Shown: positions 1 to 11,459 of the stretch, piece after piece
Layout of the letters: each line of letters begins with the position of its first letter
Numbering within the stretch: position 1 is the first letter of the stretch
From: Pseudobutyrivibrio sp. YE44
GTDB lineage: Bacteria > Bacillota > Clostridia > Lachnospirales > Lachnospiraceae
DNA length: 64,000 nucleotides
Reading direction: 5' to 3'
Assembly: GCF_900104335.1 (NCBI RefSeq)
Contig: NZ_FMXT01000005.1
Location: 1 to 64,000 of the forward strand
Made by a program: the position numbers and the translations under genes
The notes under the pieces: generated by a model
What the model was told of the DNA's origin: nothing
Database searches by the model: none
The model's input: the letters and a program-made list of their open reading frames with translations, nothing else

Positions 1-345
1 AAGACATGCAAATTTAAAATATAAGTATGGGAATAGGCACTTTTGGTGTAGAGGATATTATGTGGATACAGTAGGAAAGAATGCAAAGAAAATTGAAGAG
101 TACATAAGGAATCAATTAAAAGAAGACTTAGAGTACGATCAGATGACACTCAAAGAGTATATTGACCCGTTTACGGGTGAGCCAGTAAACAAAAGCAAAT
201 AATTAATGAGCCCAAGGGGCTCGGCAAGTAAATGATGTTGCGGCTGGCGAACCTTTCGATGAGTCTTTAGACTCCAGTGCCGGTAACAAGCCCTTATAGG
301 GCTAGAACAAACCACCGGCTAAGCCGGTGGTTTTGATTTTCTTAA
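1..345 (+). mobile_element. Right end of an IS200/IS605-family insertion sequence
   Basis: The 3' part of a single-gene IS200-like element enters from the left edge. It holds the end of the transposase frame (stop at 200-202) and about 140 nt of non-coding tail. The tail contains several perfect inverted repeats: 208-213 with 217-222, GAGTC/GACTC near 261-274, 289-294 with 298-303, and a GC-rich hairpin near 311-331 (ACCACCGGCT, AA, GCCGGTGGT). The last is followed by TTTTGATTTTC. A subterminal hairpin at the right end is what TnpA-type single-strand transposases recognise in this family. The exact 3' cleavage site and the left end cannot be fixed here. Confidence 0.75.
2..202 (+). CDS. tnpA: IS200/IS605 transposase TnpA, C-terminal part (partial)
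   Basis: The last 66 codons of a Y1 (HUH superfamily) transposase, cut by the window edge. The motif FWCRGYYVDTVG followed by EEYIRNQLKED matches the C-terminal helix of IS200 TnpA. In that helix the tyrosine of the YIxxQ motif is the nucleophile that links covalently to the 5' end of single-stranded DNA, and the glutamine helps bind metal. The upstream HUH motif lies outside the window. No tnpB or accessory gene follows, so this looks like a solo-TnpA element. The tail after the stop codon is strongly structured. Confidence 0.85.
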   Translation, partial: RHANLKYKYGNRHFWCRGYYVDTVGKNAKKIEEYIRNQLKEDLEYDQMTLKEYIDPFTGEPVNKSK

Positions 346-443
346 GAATAATTTAAGAATTAGTAGGCCTCTGTAAAGTGGAATTTGAAGGGCAGTTTTG
401 TTATACTTTTACAAGGAAATCTATATACACAGAGGGAGAAACA

Positions 444-2171
444 ATGGCTTACCGTAAAAGAAAAAAGAGACATTATATACCTAGAGGATACATATATATT
501 GCAGCTGCATTAATGACCCTTTTGCTTGTCATTGGAGGAGTTATATATGTTAAGAAATATGCTCCTACCAGAGAGCATATGAAGATAACGGACTATTTCA
601 AGGTTTATCATGAAAAGGAAGCGGCCGTTATTCTTAACGGAGAATACCAGCAGTTAGCGGAAGATAGCCAGTTTGGATATGCTATAGTGGAAGGCTCCAA
701 CCCATATTTGGAAATTGGATTTGTTAAGGAATATATTGATGATGGTTATGTTTACGATCCAACAGAAATTACCTTACGCTATGCCACTGATACAGAAATC
801 TACACAGCTACCTTAGGAAGCAGTGATTATACAGTTGATAAAAACAATCAGAGCAATACAATTCCTGTTCTTTTAGCTCAGGATGACACTATTTATATTT
901 CGGTAGATTACCTGGAGTTACTTTCTGATTTCGATTGGATGTATGTAGCTGATCCAGACAGAGTATTTATTAATACCTTGGGATTCAGCTGTGATACAGG
1001 TGTTGTAAAGCGTAAGTCTCAGATTAGAAAGCTCAATGGTCCTAAGAGTCCTGTTTTAGAGGATGTTAAAAAGGGTGAAGAGTTATTCGTCCTTAGAGAT
1101 TCAGGAAACTGGAGCTATGTTTATTCAAAAGAGGGTGTTTGCGGTTGGATAAAAAATAGAGCCTTTTCATCAGGGGAAAAATATGAGGTTAAATCTTCTC
1201 ACGAGAGAACTTATAGCCACATTTCTGCAGGAGAGAACATTTCCTTGTTGTGGCATCAGGTGACTTCACAGGCTGCAAATGGTGATATAGCAAGTGTTCT
1301 TGCAGATTCAGGAAAAATAAGCGTTATTTCACCAACCTGGTTCCACTTAAATGACAATAAGGGCGGTATAGCATCAATCGCAAACAGCAATTATGTAAGT
1401 GTATGCCATTCAAATAATATTCAGGTTTGGGGACTTGTTAGCAATTTGGAAAATCCTGATATTGATACAACAACCGTTCTCAATACCACATCAGCAAGAG
1501 ATGCTTTGGTAAACAATCTTATTGCACAGGCTATTACCTATGGCCTTGATGGAATTAACGTGGATATTGAGCAGTTGGCTGGCGCAGCTTCAGATGGATA
1601 TACTCAGTTCATCAAGGAACTTTCAATCAAGTGTGAAAAGAATGACATTATTCTTTCAGTAGATAACTATGTGCCAACTGCATCTTCAGCTGGTTACAAT
1701 CGTAGCATTCAGGCTAAGTATGCAGACTACGTAGTCATCATGGGTTATGATGAGCACTATTCAGGCAGTGAAGAGGCTGGCTCAGTTGCATCCCTTGATT
1801 GGGTAAGGGAAGGCGTAGAAAAGACCTTAGATGAAGTACCAGCTGAACAGGTAATTCTTGGAATGCCTTTCTATTGTAGAGTATGGGAAGTAGCATCTGA
1901 TGGAAGCGTTAAGAGCACAGCCTATGGTATTAATGCAATTCAAAGCTATCTTCGTACAAACGGTGTTACCACCTCATGGGACGAGACAGAAGGTCAGTAT
2001 TACGGTGAATACACCAAGGGCGATGTTACTTACAAGATTTGGGTGGAGGATGAAACCTCTATCGAAGAAAAGCTTAAGGTTATGAAGGATTACAAACTGG
2101 CTGGTGGAGCCTTCTGGAAAAAGGGCTTTGACAGCACAGGAGTATGGAATATCATTGCTAAATACTTATAA
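444..2171 (+). CDS. Membrane-anchored glycoside hydrolase family 18 protein with SH3-like domain
   Basis: A 575-residue protein. The ATG at 444 is chosen because AGAGGGAG lies 6 nt upstream; a longer frame opens at 378 with no ribosome site. A basic N-terminus is followed by one membrane helix (about residues 16-37), so the rest is probably outside the cell. Residues of about 190-245 resemble a bacterial SH3 domain (GDSGNW-like motifs ending GWIKNRAF). Residues of about 265-575 form a GH18 barrel with the DGINVDIE signature, in which D369, D374 and the proton donor E376 are all present. Members of this class (YaaH/SleL-like) cleave N-acetylglucosamine bonds in peptidoglycan or spore cortex. 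A wall-remodelling role is inferred; the substrate is unproven. Confidence 0.85.
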   Translation: MAYRKRKKRHYIPRGYIYIAAALMTLLLVIGGVIYVKKYAPTREHMKITDYFKVYHEKEAAVILNGEYQQLAEDSQFGYAIVEGSNPYLEIGFVKEYIDDGYVYDPTEITLRYATDTEIYTATLGSSDYTVDKNNQSNTIPVLLAQDDTIYISVDYLELLSDFDWMYVADPDRVFINTLGFSCDTGVVKRKSQIRKLNGPKSPVLEDVKKGEELFVLRDSGNWSYVYSKEGVCGWIKNRAFSSGEKYEVKSSHERTYSHISAGENISLLWHQVTSQAANGDIASVLADSGKISVISPTWFHLNDNKGGIASIANSNYVSVCHSNNIQVWGLVSNLENPDIDTTTVLNTTSARDALVNNLIAQAITYGLDGINVDIEQLAGAASDGYTQFIKELSIKCEKNDIILSVDNYVPTASSAGYNRSIQAKYADYVVIMGYDEHYSGSEEAGSVASLDWVREGVEKTLDEVPAEQVILGMPFYCRVWEVASDGSVKSTAYGINAIQSYLRTNGVTTSWDETEGQYYGEYTKGDVTYKIWVEDETSIEEKLKVMKDYKLAGGAFWKKGFDSTGVWNIIAKYL

Positions 2172-2274
2172 GGAACATAATTTTGTCCTTATTATCTTCA
2201 TTGAAGAAACATCAAAATCACAGAAAAATCATAGTTTTTAATGGGATTACGGGTGTTTCACACAGTTAAAAACA

Positions 2275-2302
2275 TTGTGTTCTAAGGGAAAAGTGTTATA
2301 AT
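2275..2302 (+). promoter_or_regulatory. Predicted sigma-A promoter with extended -10
   Basis: TTGTGT (2275-2280), a 16-nt spacer and TATAAT (2297-2302) preceded by TGT, an extended -10. The expected start of transcription is about 2308-2310, which coincides with the first plausible start codon of the downstream tsaC. It would drive the tsaC-atp gene block. Confidence 0.6.
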
Positions 2303-2309
2303 TTTGAGT

Positions 2310-3374
2310 ATGATTACTAGGATTATGGACGTATCCCAAGAGCCAATCAATATGGAAAATATCAGAGAGGCTGCTGAGATACTTAAAAATGGTGGATTGG
2401 TAGCATTTCCCACCGAAACAGTATACGGATTAGGCGGGGACGCCACGGACAAAGAGGCCTCAAGAAAGATATATCAAGCAAAGGGTCGTCCGTCGGATAA
2501 CCCTTTAATTGTTCATATAGCAAAATTTTCACAGCTAGAGCAGATAACATCTGATTTACCAGAAAATGCAAAACTATTGGCCGATGCCTTTTGGCCAGGG
2601 CCACTTACAATGGTTTGTAACAAGAATCAGGTGATACCATATGAGACTACAGGAGGTCTTGATACAGTGGCAGTTAGAATGCCAAACAATCCTGTAGCCC
2701 TTGCACTTATCGAAGAAAGCGGCTGCATGATAGCAGCTCCAAGCGCCAATACTTCAGGAAGACCAAGTCCTACAAAGGCTGAACATGTATATCAGGACTT
2801 GTCAGGGAAGATAGAAGCAATCCTTGATGGTGGTGCTGTTGATATTGGTCTTGAATCTACCATTGTAGATTTAACGGAAGATGTTGTGACAATCCTTCGA
2901 CCTGGGTTTATAAACATGGATATGCTTAAAGAGGTTGTAGGTGAAGTTAGAATAGATCCAGGTATAGTGTACAACGACAAAGGAACCACAGAAGGCGCAA
3001 AGCCAAAGGCTCCAGGCATGAGATATAAGCACTACGCTCCTAAGGGAGACTTGACAATTATCTCTGGTCAGGAAGATAAAGTGGTATCCACAATCAACAA
3101 AATGACAAAGCAGGCTATACAAAATGGTCAAAAAGTTGGTATAATAGCAACCTCGGCCACAAGGGATAGATATGAAGCGGGTGAAGTGCTTGTCATTGGA
3201 GACCGAGATGATGAGGGCTCAATAGCCCATAATCTATATGATATCTTGAGACAGTTTGATGAACTGGATGTAGATGTTATTTTTTCAGAAAGCTTTGCAA
3301 CACCAAAGATGGGGCAAGCGATTATGAACAGGCTGTTAAAGGCAGCAGGGCAAAAGACTATAGAAGTTGGCTGA
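2310..3374 (+). CDS. tsaC: Threonylcarbamoyl-AMP synthase (TsaC/Sua5 family)
   Basis: About 354 residues, the long Sua5/YwlC form. The N-terminal YrdC-like domain (to about residue 205) makes threonylcarbamoyl-adenylate from threonine, bicarbonate and ATP for t6A37 tRNA modification. A C-terminal Sua5 domain follows the linker APGMRYKHYAPKG, where tyrosine and histidine gate the active site. The signatures GLVAFPTETVYGLG and KGRPSDNPL are clear. The start is uncertain: TTG 2304, ATG 2310 and ATG 2325 are in frame, none has a Shine-Dalgarno, and the promoter TATAAT ends only 7 nt before 2310. Gene order tsaC, phosphatase-like, deaminase, atp resembles the Bacillus ywlC-ywlE-atp region. Confidence 0.93.
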   Translation: MITRIMDVSQEPINMENIREAAEILKNGGLVAFPTETVYGLGGDATDKEASRKIYQAKGRPSDNPLIVHIAKFSQLEQITSDLPENAKLLADAFWPGPLTMVCNKNQVIPYETTGGLDTVAVRMPNNPVALALIEESGCMIAAPSANTSGRPSPTKAEHVYQDLSGKIEAILDGGAVDIGLESTIVDLTEDVVTILRPGFINMDMLKEVVGEVRIDPGIVYNDKGTTEGAKPKAPGMRYKHYAPKGDLTIISGQEDKVVSTINKMTKQAIQNGQKVGIIATSATRDRYEAGEVLVIGDRDDEGSIAHNLYDILRQFDELDVDVIFSESFATPKMGQAIMNRLLKAAGQKTIEVG

Positions 3375-3400
3375 TATTATAGTCTTAAGGGAGAAATGTA

Positions 3401-3853
3401 ATGAAAGAAATTAATAGAGTGATTTTTGCCTCTGGAAGTGGAACTTCTCGTGCGCCCATGGCCACGGCTATATTCCATTCGTTTCCACATTCCAGGCCGA
3501 TTATTTGTGAGGCCAGGGGATTGATTGTTCAATTTCCGGAGCCGTTGAATCAAAAGGCAGACGCCGTACTTATTAGTAACGGTATAGAGCTTAAGGATTA
3601 TTCCTCTAAGCAGCTACAGGATTCGGATTTTTCCGACAACTCGCTGATAATTACAATGGAGGAAGGCCAAAGGCAAAAGATTTTAAGTGAATATGCAAAC
3701 GCCACAGAGGAAAATACCAGACTTCTGAATGAGCTTGTGGGGGATGAGCTCGAAGTCATGGACCCTTATGGTGGTTCAGTACAGACCTACGGTTTGTGTT
3801 ATGAGGTTTTGAAGGTATCTATTGAAAAGTTAGTAAAACTACTTGAAGTTTAG
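3401..3853 (+). CDS. Low-molecular-weight protein tyrosine phosphatase homologue, nucleophile Cys replaced by Ser
   Basis: A 150-residue protein in the position of YwlE, the Bacillus protein-arginine phosphatase. The P-loop region reads FASGSGTSRAPMA. Compared with the family CX5R-S/A-P-M-A motif, the cysteine position is Ser11 while Arg17 is kept. The late DP motif that supplies the general acid is present (MDPYGGS). Family knowledge says the cysteine is essential for phosphoenzyme formation, so this copy should lack normal phosphatase activity. It may bind phosphoproteins or act otherwise. The Shine-Dalgarno AAGGGAG precedes the ATG, and it lies 26 nt after tsaC, probably in the same transcript. 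Confidence 0.75.
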   Translation: MKEINRVIFASGSGTSRAPMATAIFHSFPHSRPIICEARGLIVQFPEPLNQKADAVLISNGIELKDYSSKQLQDSDFSDNSLIITMEEGQRQKILSEYANATEENTRLLNELVGDELEVMDPYGGSVQTYGLCYEVLKVSIEKLVKLLEV

Positions 3854-3895
3854 ACTAGAATGTGCGGATAAAGCGCATGTATTGGAGGAGAGACC

Positions 3896-4381
3896 ATGAG
3901 TGATAAGAGACTTGATTACATTAGCTGGGATGAATACTTTATGGGCGTAGCAGTATTATCGGGTATGAGATCTAAAGACCCAAATACACAGGTTGGAGCT
4001 TGCATTGTAAGCCAGGACAACAAGATTTTATCAATGGGCTACAATGGTTTTCCAAATGGATGTTCAGATGACGAGTTCCCTTGGGCAAGAGTAGGGGACC
4101 CTCTGGAAAATAAATATTTCTATACAACACACAGCGAGCTTAATGCAATTTTGAACTATAGGGGAGGTTCACTTGAAGGCTCAAAGCTGTATGTATCACT
4201 TTTCCCATGTAATGAATGTGCCAAGGCTATCATACAGTCTGGCATAAAAACTATTATCTATGATAGTGACAAGTACGAGAATACACCATCAGTTATAGCA
4301 TCTAAAAGGATGCTTAGAGCTGCTGGAGTTGAGTTCTACCAGTATCAGCATACAGGTAGAGAGATTAGCATGACTCTATAA
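3896..4381 (+). CDS. comEB: dCMP deaminase family protein (ComEB-like)
   Basis: A 161-residue cytidine/deoxycytidylate deaminase-fold protein. The zinc site is visible as H79-S80-E81 (HSELNAIL) and P104-C105-N-E-C108 (PCNECAK). These give one histidine and two cysteines as zinc ligands and Glu81 as the proton shuttle. The most common form is HAE; the Ser at 80 is a conservative variant. DPNTQVGACIV near residue 28 is typical of dCMP deaminases, which convert dCMP to dUMP for thymidylate synthesis. A strong GGAGGAGA ribosome site lies just upstream. Substrate specificity within the family is inferred. Confidence 0.88.
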   Translation: MSDKRLDYISWDEYFMGVAVLSGMRSKDPNTQVGACIVSQDNKILSMGYNGFPNGCSDDEFPWARVGDPLENKYFYTTHSELNAILNYRGGSLEGSKLYVSLFPCNECAKAIIQSGIKTIIYDSDKYENTPSVIASKRMLRAAGVEFYQYQHTGREISMTL

Positions 4382-4383
4382 TT

Positions 4384-4692
4384 ATGAGAGACAAAAAGAA
4401 AACAAATAAAGAAGTAGCAAACTCATTAGTTATGGTGCTTCAGTTTAGTATAAATGCAATTGTTCCGATTTTACTTTGCACTGTAGTTGGCACTTTCTTG
4501 GCTCGAAAGTTTGATTGCCAAGGGATTGCTATAGGTGGAATTTTAATCGGTATATTGGCGGCTTTTAATGGGGCTTACAAGTCGGTAAGGGGGTATTTAA
4601 AAAACGAAGAATCTCCAGGACAGCGGGCGAGACGACTTGAGAGAGAAGCTCACGTTGATAATAAAGCTCAGGGAGAACTACATAAGGATTAA
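4384..4692 (+). CDS. AtpZ/AtpI-family small membrane protein of the ATP synthase operon
   Basis: A 102-residue protein with a charged N-terminus and two membrane helices (about residues 18-40 and 46-68), followed by a hydrophilic charged tail. The helix pair with GTFLARKFDC and GILIGILAAFNGAYK looks like the AtpZ/AtpI superfamily at the head of many F-ATP synthase operons. Members are thought to help c-ring assembly or Mg2+/Ca2+ import. The start lies 2 nt after the deaminase stop with no clear Shine-Dalgarno, so translation is probably coupled. Confidence 0.7.
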   Translation: MRDKKKTNKEVANSLVMVLQFSINAIVPILLCTVVGTFLARKFDCQGIAIGGILIGILAAFNGAYKSVRGYLKNEESPGQRARRLEREAHVDNKAQGELHKD

Positions 4693-4695
4693 GAC

Positions 4696-5097
4696 ATGAT
4701 TAAATGGATGAAGCGACTAAATCAAGCTCTACCAGGGCTTGTTTTGGGAATACTTGCATACGGACTACTTGTAGAGCTGATTGGTGTTTGGTTTGTCAGC
4801 GATAAAATCAGATATACCACAGGACTTTTAATCGGCGTAAGTTGTGCCTGCGGCATGGCAGTTCACATCGCAATGATTATAGAAGAATCAGTGCGAATCG
4901 GAGAGGGACACGAGAAATATCTCTCCTTCAAGTCGGTTATGAGATATCTGGTTTTGTGTGCAATTATGATTACGATGGCGTTTTTTAAGCTAGGAAATAT
5001 GTTTACAGCGCTCATCGGTGTTCTTGGGCTCAAGGTTAGTGCTTATGCACAGCCTTTGCTAGATAAATTAATAAGAAAATTAAATAGAAGGAGGTGA
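4696..5097 (+). CDS. atpI: ATP synthase subunit I (AtpI-like)
   Basis: A 133-residue protein with four predicted membrane helices (about 14-32, 40-62, 82-98, 100-118) and a basic C-terminus (RKLNRRR). Position directly before atpB and the four-helix layout fit AtpI, which in other bacteria assists assembly of the c-ring of the F1Fo enzyme. Sequence similarity alone would be weak; the call rests on size, topology and operon position. The Shine-Dalgarno AAGGA lies upstream, and the next gene follows after 4 nt. Confidence 0.7.
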   Translation: MIKWMKRLNQALPGLVLGILAYGLLVELIGVWFVSDKIRYTTGLLIGVSCACGMAVHIAMIIEESVRIGEGHEKYLSFKSVMRYLVLCAIMITMAFFKLGNMFTALIGVLGLKVSAYAQPLLDKLIRKLNRRR

Positions 5098-5101
5098 AAG
5101 T

Positions 5102-5833
5102 GTGACAGAAGGAATTTTACTGGCCTCAAGCGATACTGTTGACATGATAAAAGGCTTATTTTCTTATAAAGTCTTTGGGCAGGAAGTATGGATTACAACG
5201 TCCCATGTTTGTATTGCAATCGTTTGGCTTTCCTTAGTGCTTTTTTCTATCATCGCTAATCGGAAGCTGAAGAATGCCACTGAAGTTCCTGATACCTTCC
5301 AAAATATCCTAGAGCTGATTGTAGGCTTGTTGGATGGAATTGTGGAAGGAAGTATGGGTAAGCACGCACCAGTGTTTGCAAACTGGATTTGTACCATTTT
5401 TTGCTTTATTTTGGTATCTAACTTATCCGGTTTAGTTGGCCTAAGACCACCAACAGCCGATTACGGTACGACACTGGCTCTTGCATTAATTACCTTTGTT
5501 TGCATTCATGTGGTAAAGGTAAGGCATCAGAGTGCAAAGGATATTTGGATTGACAAATGTTCGCCATTGCCACCATGGTTGCCAATTTGGCTTCCAATTA
5601 ATGTGATTTCTGATATTGCAGTGCCTATATCAATGTCACTACGTCTATTTGCAAACGTTCTTTCAGGAACAATTATTATGGGTCTTGTGTATGGATTGCT
5701 TGGAAAATTCGCCTTAGTATGGCCTGCAGCTTTGCATGTATACTTTGATATTTTCTCAGGTGCAATTCAGACCTACGTATTCTGTATGTTAACAATGACG
5801 TACATCACTCAGAGCTACGGAGATAGTAATTAA
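5102..5833 (+). CDS. atpB: F-type ATP synthase subunit a
   Basis: A 243-residue membrane subunit with five to six helices that forms the two ion half-channels against the c-ring. The essential arginine is R181 in the motif SLRLFANVLSG. The start is GTG at 5102 with GGAGGTG 6-7 nt upstream. It heads the standard order a-c-b-delta-alpha-gamma-beta-epsilon. Given the c-subunit below, the transported ion is predicted to be Na+. Confidence 0.96.
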   Translation: MTEGILLASSDTVDMIKGLFSYKVFGQEVWITTSHVCIAIVWLSLVLFSIIANRKLKNATEVPDTFQNILELIVGLLDGIVEGSMGKHAPVFANWICTIFCFILVSNLSGLVGLRPPTADYGTTLALALITFVCIHVVKVRHQSAKDIWIDKCSPLPPWLPIWLPINVISDIAVPISMSLRLFANVLSGTIIMGLVYGLLGKFALVWPAALHVYFDIFSGAIQTYVFCMLTMTYITQSYGDSN

Positions 5834-5853
5834 TCCAGGGCTCAAAAAACTAA

Positions 5854-6138
<285 letters not shown>

Positions 6139-6176
6139 TTAGATCAGGAAGAAAAAATTAAGGAGGGCTAAAAGTT

Positions 6177-6692
6177 TTGGAAAGACTATTTGATTTGGAC
6201 TTTCAATTGCTTAATGATGCTGTACTTTTAGCCATAGCAGTATTCTTCCTATTCCTTATAATGTCAAATCTTTTGTTCAATCCAGCTAGAAAGCTGTTAC
6301 AGGACAGAAAGGATGGCATTGCGAGGGACATTGCAGATGCTAAAAGAGATAAGGAAGAGGCAGAAAAGCTAAAGGCAGAGTATGAAGCAAAGCTTAAGGA
6401 CATCGGCAAAGAGAAAGATGAAATCTTAAGCGAAGCAAGACAAAAGGCCTTGAAGAATGAAACCAAGATTGTAAGCGACGCTAAGGAAGAAGCTGCAGCC
6501 ATCGTTGCAAGAGCTAACGAAGAGGCTGAGCTTGAAAAGAAGAAGGTTGCTGACGAGGTTAAGCAGGAAATGATTTCTGTTGCTGCAGTTATGGCACAGA
6601 AGGTTGTAGCTGCTAACATGGACACAACCATTCAGAGTACCTTAGTTGAGCAAACACTTAAGGAGATGGGTGAGAAGACATGGCTAAATTAG
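6177..6692 (+). CDS. atpF: F-type ATP synthase subunit b
   Basis: A 171-residue peripheral stalk subunit. One membrane helix (about residues 13-32) is followed by a long, highly charged, Ala/Lys/Glu-rich helix that forms the right-handed coiled-coil stator. The start is TTG at 6177, supported by AGGAGGG 9 nt upstream. Its 3' end overlaps atpH by 13 nt. Confidence 0.95.
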   Translation: MERLFDLDFQLLNDAVLLAIAVFFLFLIMSNLLFNPARKLLQDRKDGIARDIADAKRDKEEAEKLKAEYEAKLKDIGKEKDEILSEARQKALKNETKIVSDAKEEAAAIVARANEEAELEKKKVADEVKQEMISVAAVMAQKVVAANMDTTIQSTLVEQTLKEMGEKTWLN

Positions 6693-7246
6693 TCTCAAAC
6701 GTATATGGTGATGCGTTATTTGAGCTAGCCGTGGAAACAGGAAAGGTCGACGACTTCCTAAGTGAAGCCGAGGGTGTCATTGAAGTCGTGAAAACAAATG
6801 ACGGCTTTTCTCAAATGATGAATCATCCAAAGATCAATAAAGAAGAAAAGCTTCAGATTATCGACGACATTTTCAAAGGCAGAGTAAGTGATGAGATGGT
6901 TGGACTCCTTAGAATGCTTGAGGAGAAAGATCACATCAAGGATACCGAAAGTGTTTTAACTTATTTCATTGAGAAAATCTATGAATACAAAAAGATAGGA
7001 CGTGCTTTTGTATCCACACCTTTAGAGCTTACTGATGCTCAGAAAAAGGATGTTGAGAAGCGTTTATTAGAAACTACCGACTATAGTTCATTTATTATGG
7101 ATTATACAGTAGACCCTGAGTTAATCGGGGGTATGGTAATTCGCATTAAAGATAGAGTTGTTGATAGTTCTATCAAAACTCAGATTAGTAAATTGTCACA
7201 CGAGTTATCAAATATTCAATTGAAAGTAGGTGAATGCGCTCCATGA
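6680..7246 (+). CDS. atpH: F-type ATP synthase subunit delta
   Basis: A 188-residue OSCP/delta subunit linking the peripheral stalk to the top of the F1 head. The N-terminal helical domain ([18 protein letters not shown]) and the C-terminal motif [18 protein letters not shown] are typical. It begins inside atpF (13-nt overlap) and its stop overlaps the atpA start in an ATGA arrangement, so all three are translationally coupled. Confidence 0.95.
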   Translation: MAKLVSNVYGDALFELAVETGKVDDFLSEAEGVIEVVKTNDGFSQMMNHPKINKEEKLQIIDDIFKGRVSDEMVGLLRMLEEKDHIKDTESVLTYFIEKIYEYKKIGRAFVSTPLELTDAQKKDVEKRLLETTDYSSFIMDYTVDPELIGGMVIRIKDRVVDSSIKTQISKLSHELSNIQLKVGECAP

Positions 7247-8748
7247 ATTTAAAACCAGAAGAGATTAGCTCGGTTATTAAAGAGCAAATGAAACGCTATG
7301 CAGCGCAGCTTGACGTGGCAGACGTAGGAACTGTTATTCAGGTTGCCGATGGAATTGCACGTATTCACGGATTACAGAACGCTATGCAGGGCGAGCTCCT
7401 TGAGTTCCCTGGCGAAGTTTATGGCATGGTCTTAAACCTTGAGGAAGACAATGTTGGTTGTGTTCTTTTAGGAAACGACAAGAACATCAACGAAGGCGAT
7501 CAGGTTAAAACAACAGGTCGTGTAGTTGAGGTTCCAGTTGGTGACGCAATGCTTGGACGTGTAGTAAATGCACTTGGACAGCCTATCGATGGAAAGGGAC
7601 CTATTGAAACAACAAAGTTCCGTCCAATCGAGCGTGTTGCTTCAGGCGTTATTTCACGTAAATCCGTAGATACACCATTGCAGACAGGTATTAAAGCTAT
7701 TGATTCCATGATTCCTATTGGACGTGGACAGCGTGAGCTTATTATCGGTGATAGACAGACTGGTAAGACTGCTATCGCAATCGATACAATCATCAATCAG
7801 AAGGGACAGGGCGTAAAATGTATTTACGTTGCAATTGGCCAGAAGGCTTCAACAGTTGCAGCCCTTGTTAAAACCTTAGAAGAATATGGTGCTATGGCAT
7901 GGACAACAGTAGTTGCAGCTACAGCATCAGAGCTTGCACCTTTACAGTATATCGCTCCTTATTCAGGATGTGCTATCGGTGAAGAGTGGATGGAGAATGG
8001 ACAGGATGTACTTATCATCTATGATGATTTGAGTAAGCATGCTACTGCTTATCGTACACTTTCATTACTTCTCCGTCGTCCACCAGGACGTGAAGCTTAC
8101 CCAGGTGATGTATTCTACTTACACTCAAGACTTCTTGAGCGTGCAGCTAGACTTTCTGATAAGTTGGGCGGAGGCTCACTTACAGCATTACCAATCATTG
8201 AGACACAGGCAGGCGATGTATCTGCATACATCCCTACAAACGTTATCTCAATTACTGATGGTCAGATTTATCTTGAGACAGAAGCCTTCAACGCAGGTTT
8301 CAGACCAGCCGTAAACGCAGGTCTTTCAGTATCCCGTGTAGGTGGTTCTGCTCAGATTAAGGCTATGAAGAAAATCGCAGCTCCTATCCGTGTAGAGCTT
8401 GCTCAGTATCGTGAGCTTGCAGCTTTCGCACAGTTTGGTTCAGAGCTTGATGCAGATACAGCTGAAAAGCTTGCACAAGGTGAAAGAATCAAGGAGATGT
8501 TAAAGCAGCCACAGTATGCTCCAATGCCAGTAGAGTATCAGATTATGATTATCTATGCTGCTACAAAGAAGTATTTGCTGGATATTCCAACAGCAGATGT
8601 TCTTGCATTTGAGAAGGCATTGTTTGATTTGGTTGACACCAAATATCCAGAAATCCCAGAATCTATCAGAAAGACAAAGGTTCTTGAGGATGATATGGAG
8701 CAGAAGCTTATTTCTGCAATTGAGGAGTGTAAAAAGAGCTACAAGTAA
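7243..8748 (+). CDS. atpA: F-type ATP synthase subunit alpha
   Basis: A 501-residue non-catalytic nucleotide-binding subunit of F1. The P-loop is [11 protein letters not shown], and the signature [17 protein letters not shown] is present, including the arginine finger region. I prefer the ATG at 7243 because it overlaps the atpH stop (ATGA) and gives the usual N-terminus [12 protein letters not shown]. An in-frame ATG at 7234 would add three residues. The downstream gap to atpG contains AGGAGGG. Confidence 0.97.
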   Translation: MNLKPEEISSVIKEQMKRYAAQLDVADVGTVIQVADGIARIHGLQNAMQGELLEFPGEVYGMVLNLEEDNVGCVLLGNDKNINEGDQVKTTGRVVEVPVGDAMLGRVVNALGQPIDGKGPIETTKFRPIERVASGVISRKSVDTPLQTGIKAIDSMIPIGRGQRELIIGDRQTGKTAIAIDTIINQKGQGVKCIYVAIGQKASTVAALVKTLEEYGAMAWTTVVAATASELAPLQYIAPYSGCAIGEEWMENGQDVLIIYDDLSKHATAYRTLSLLLRRPPGREAYPGDVFYLHSRLLERAARLSDKLGGGSLTALPIIETQAGDVSAYIPTNVISITDGQIYLETEAFNAGFRPAVNAGLSVSRVGGSAQIKAMKKIAAPIRVELAQYRELAAFAQFGSELDADTAEKLAQGERIKEMLKQPQYAPMPVEYQIMIIYAATKKYLLDIPTADVLAFEKALFDLVDTKYPEIPESIRKTKVLEDDMEQKLISAIEECKKSYK

Positions 8749-8763
8749 GGAGGGTGATCTGTT

Positions 8764-11047
<2,284 letters not shown>

Positions 11048-11057
11048 GAGGTGGCTT

Positions 11058-11459
11058 ATGGCAGATAACACCTTTAAAGTTTCAATCATAACGCCTGAGC
11101 GAACCTTTTATGAAGGAGAGGCTGAGATGGTTGAATTTAATACAGTTGAAGGACAGATTGGTGTATATCCAAAGCACATTCCTTTGACTACTGTTATTGC
11201 GCCGGGCATCTGCACAATCCATGAGGCAGAAGGTCAGAAGAGAGCTGCTGTTCATGCTGGTCTCGCTGAGGTTCTGCCTGACAAGGTAACGTTGCTTGCT
11301 GAAATAGCTGAGTGGCCAGATGAGATTGATCTTGAAAGAGCTCGCAGCGCAGAAGATAGAGCAAGAGAGCGCTTAGCAAACAAGGCTGGAGATATTGATT
11401 TGCTTAGAGCTGAAGTTGCTCTTAAGAAGGCTTTAGTCCGTCAGGATTTAAAGGCTTAG
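11058..11459 (+). CDS. atpC: F-type ATP synthase subunit epsilon
   Basis: A 133-residue subunit with the N-terminal beta-sandwich (VEFNTVEGQIGVYPKHIPL) and the C-terminal helical hairpin (ERARSAEDRARERL), which in other species can extend to inhibit ATP hydrolysis. It is the last subunit gene of the atp operon. A structured 76-nt intergenic element follows the stop. Confidence 0.96.
   Translation: MADNTFKVSIITPERTFYEGEAEMVEFNTVEGQIGVYPKHIPLTTVIAPGICTIHEAEGQKRAAVHAGLAEVLPDKVTLLAEIAEWPDEIDLERARSAEDRARERLANKAGDIDLLRAEVALKKALVRQDLKA

Noticed and set aside
6203-6631. A 142-codon minus-strand frame over atpF
   Set aside because: Low-complexity Ser/Ala translation produced by the Lys/Glu/Ala codons of the b-subunit helix read backwards.
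7234-7242. Earlier atpA start at ATG 7234
   Set aside because: Adds three atypical residues; the ATG at 7243 gives the family N-terminus and an ATGA overlap with atpH.
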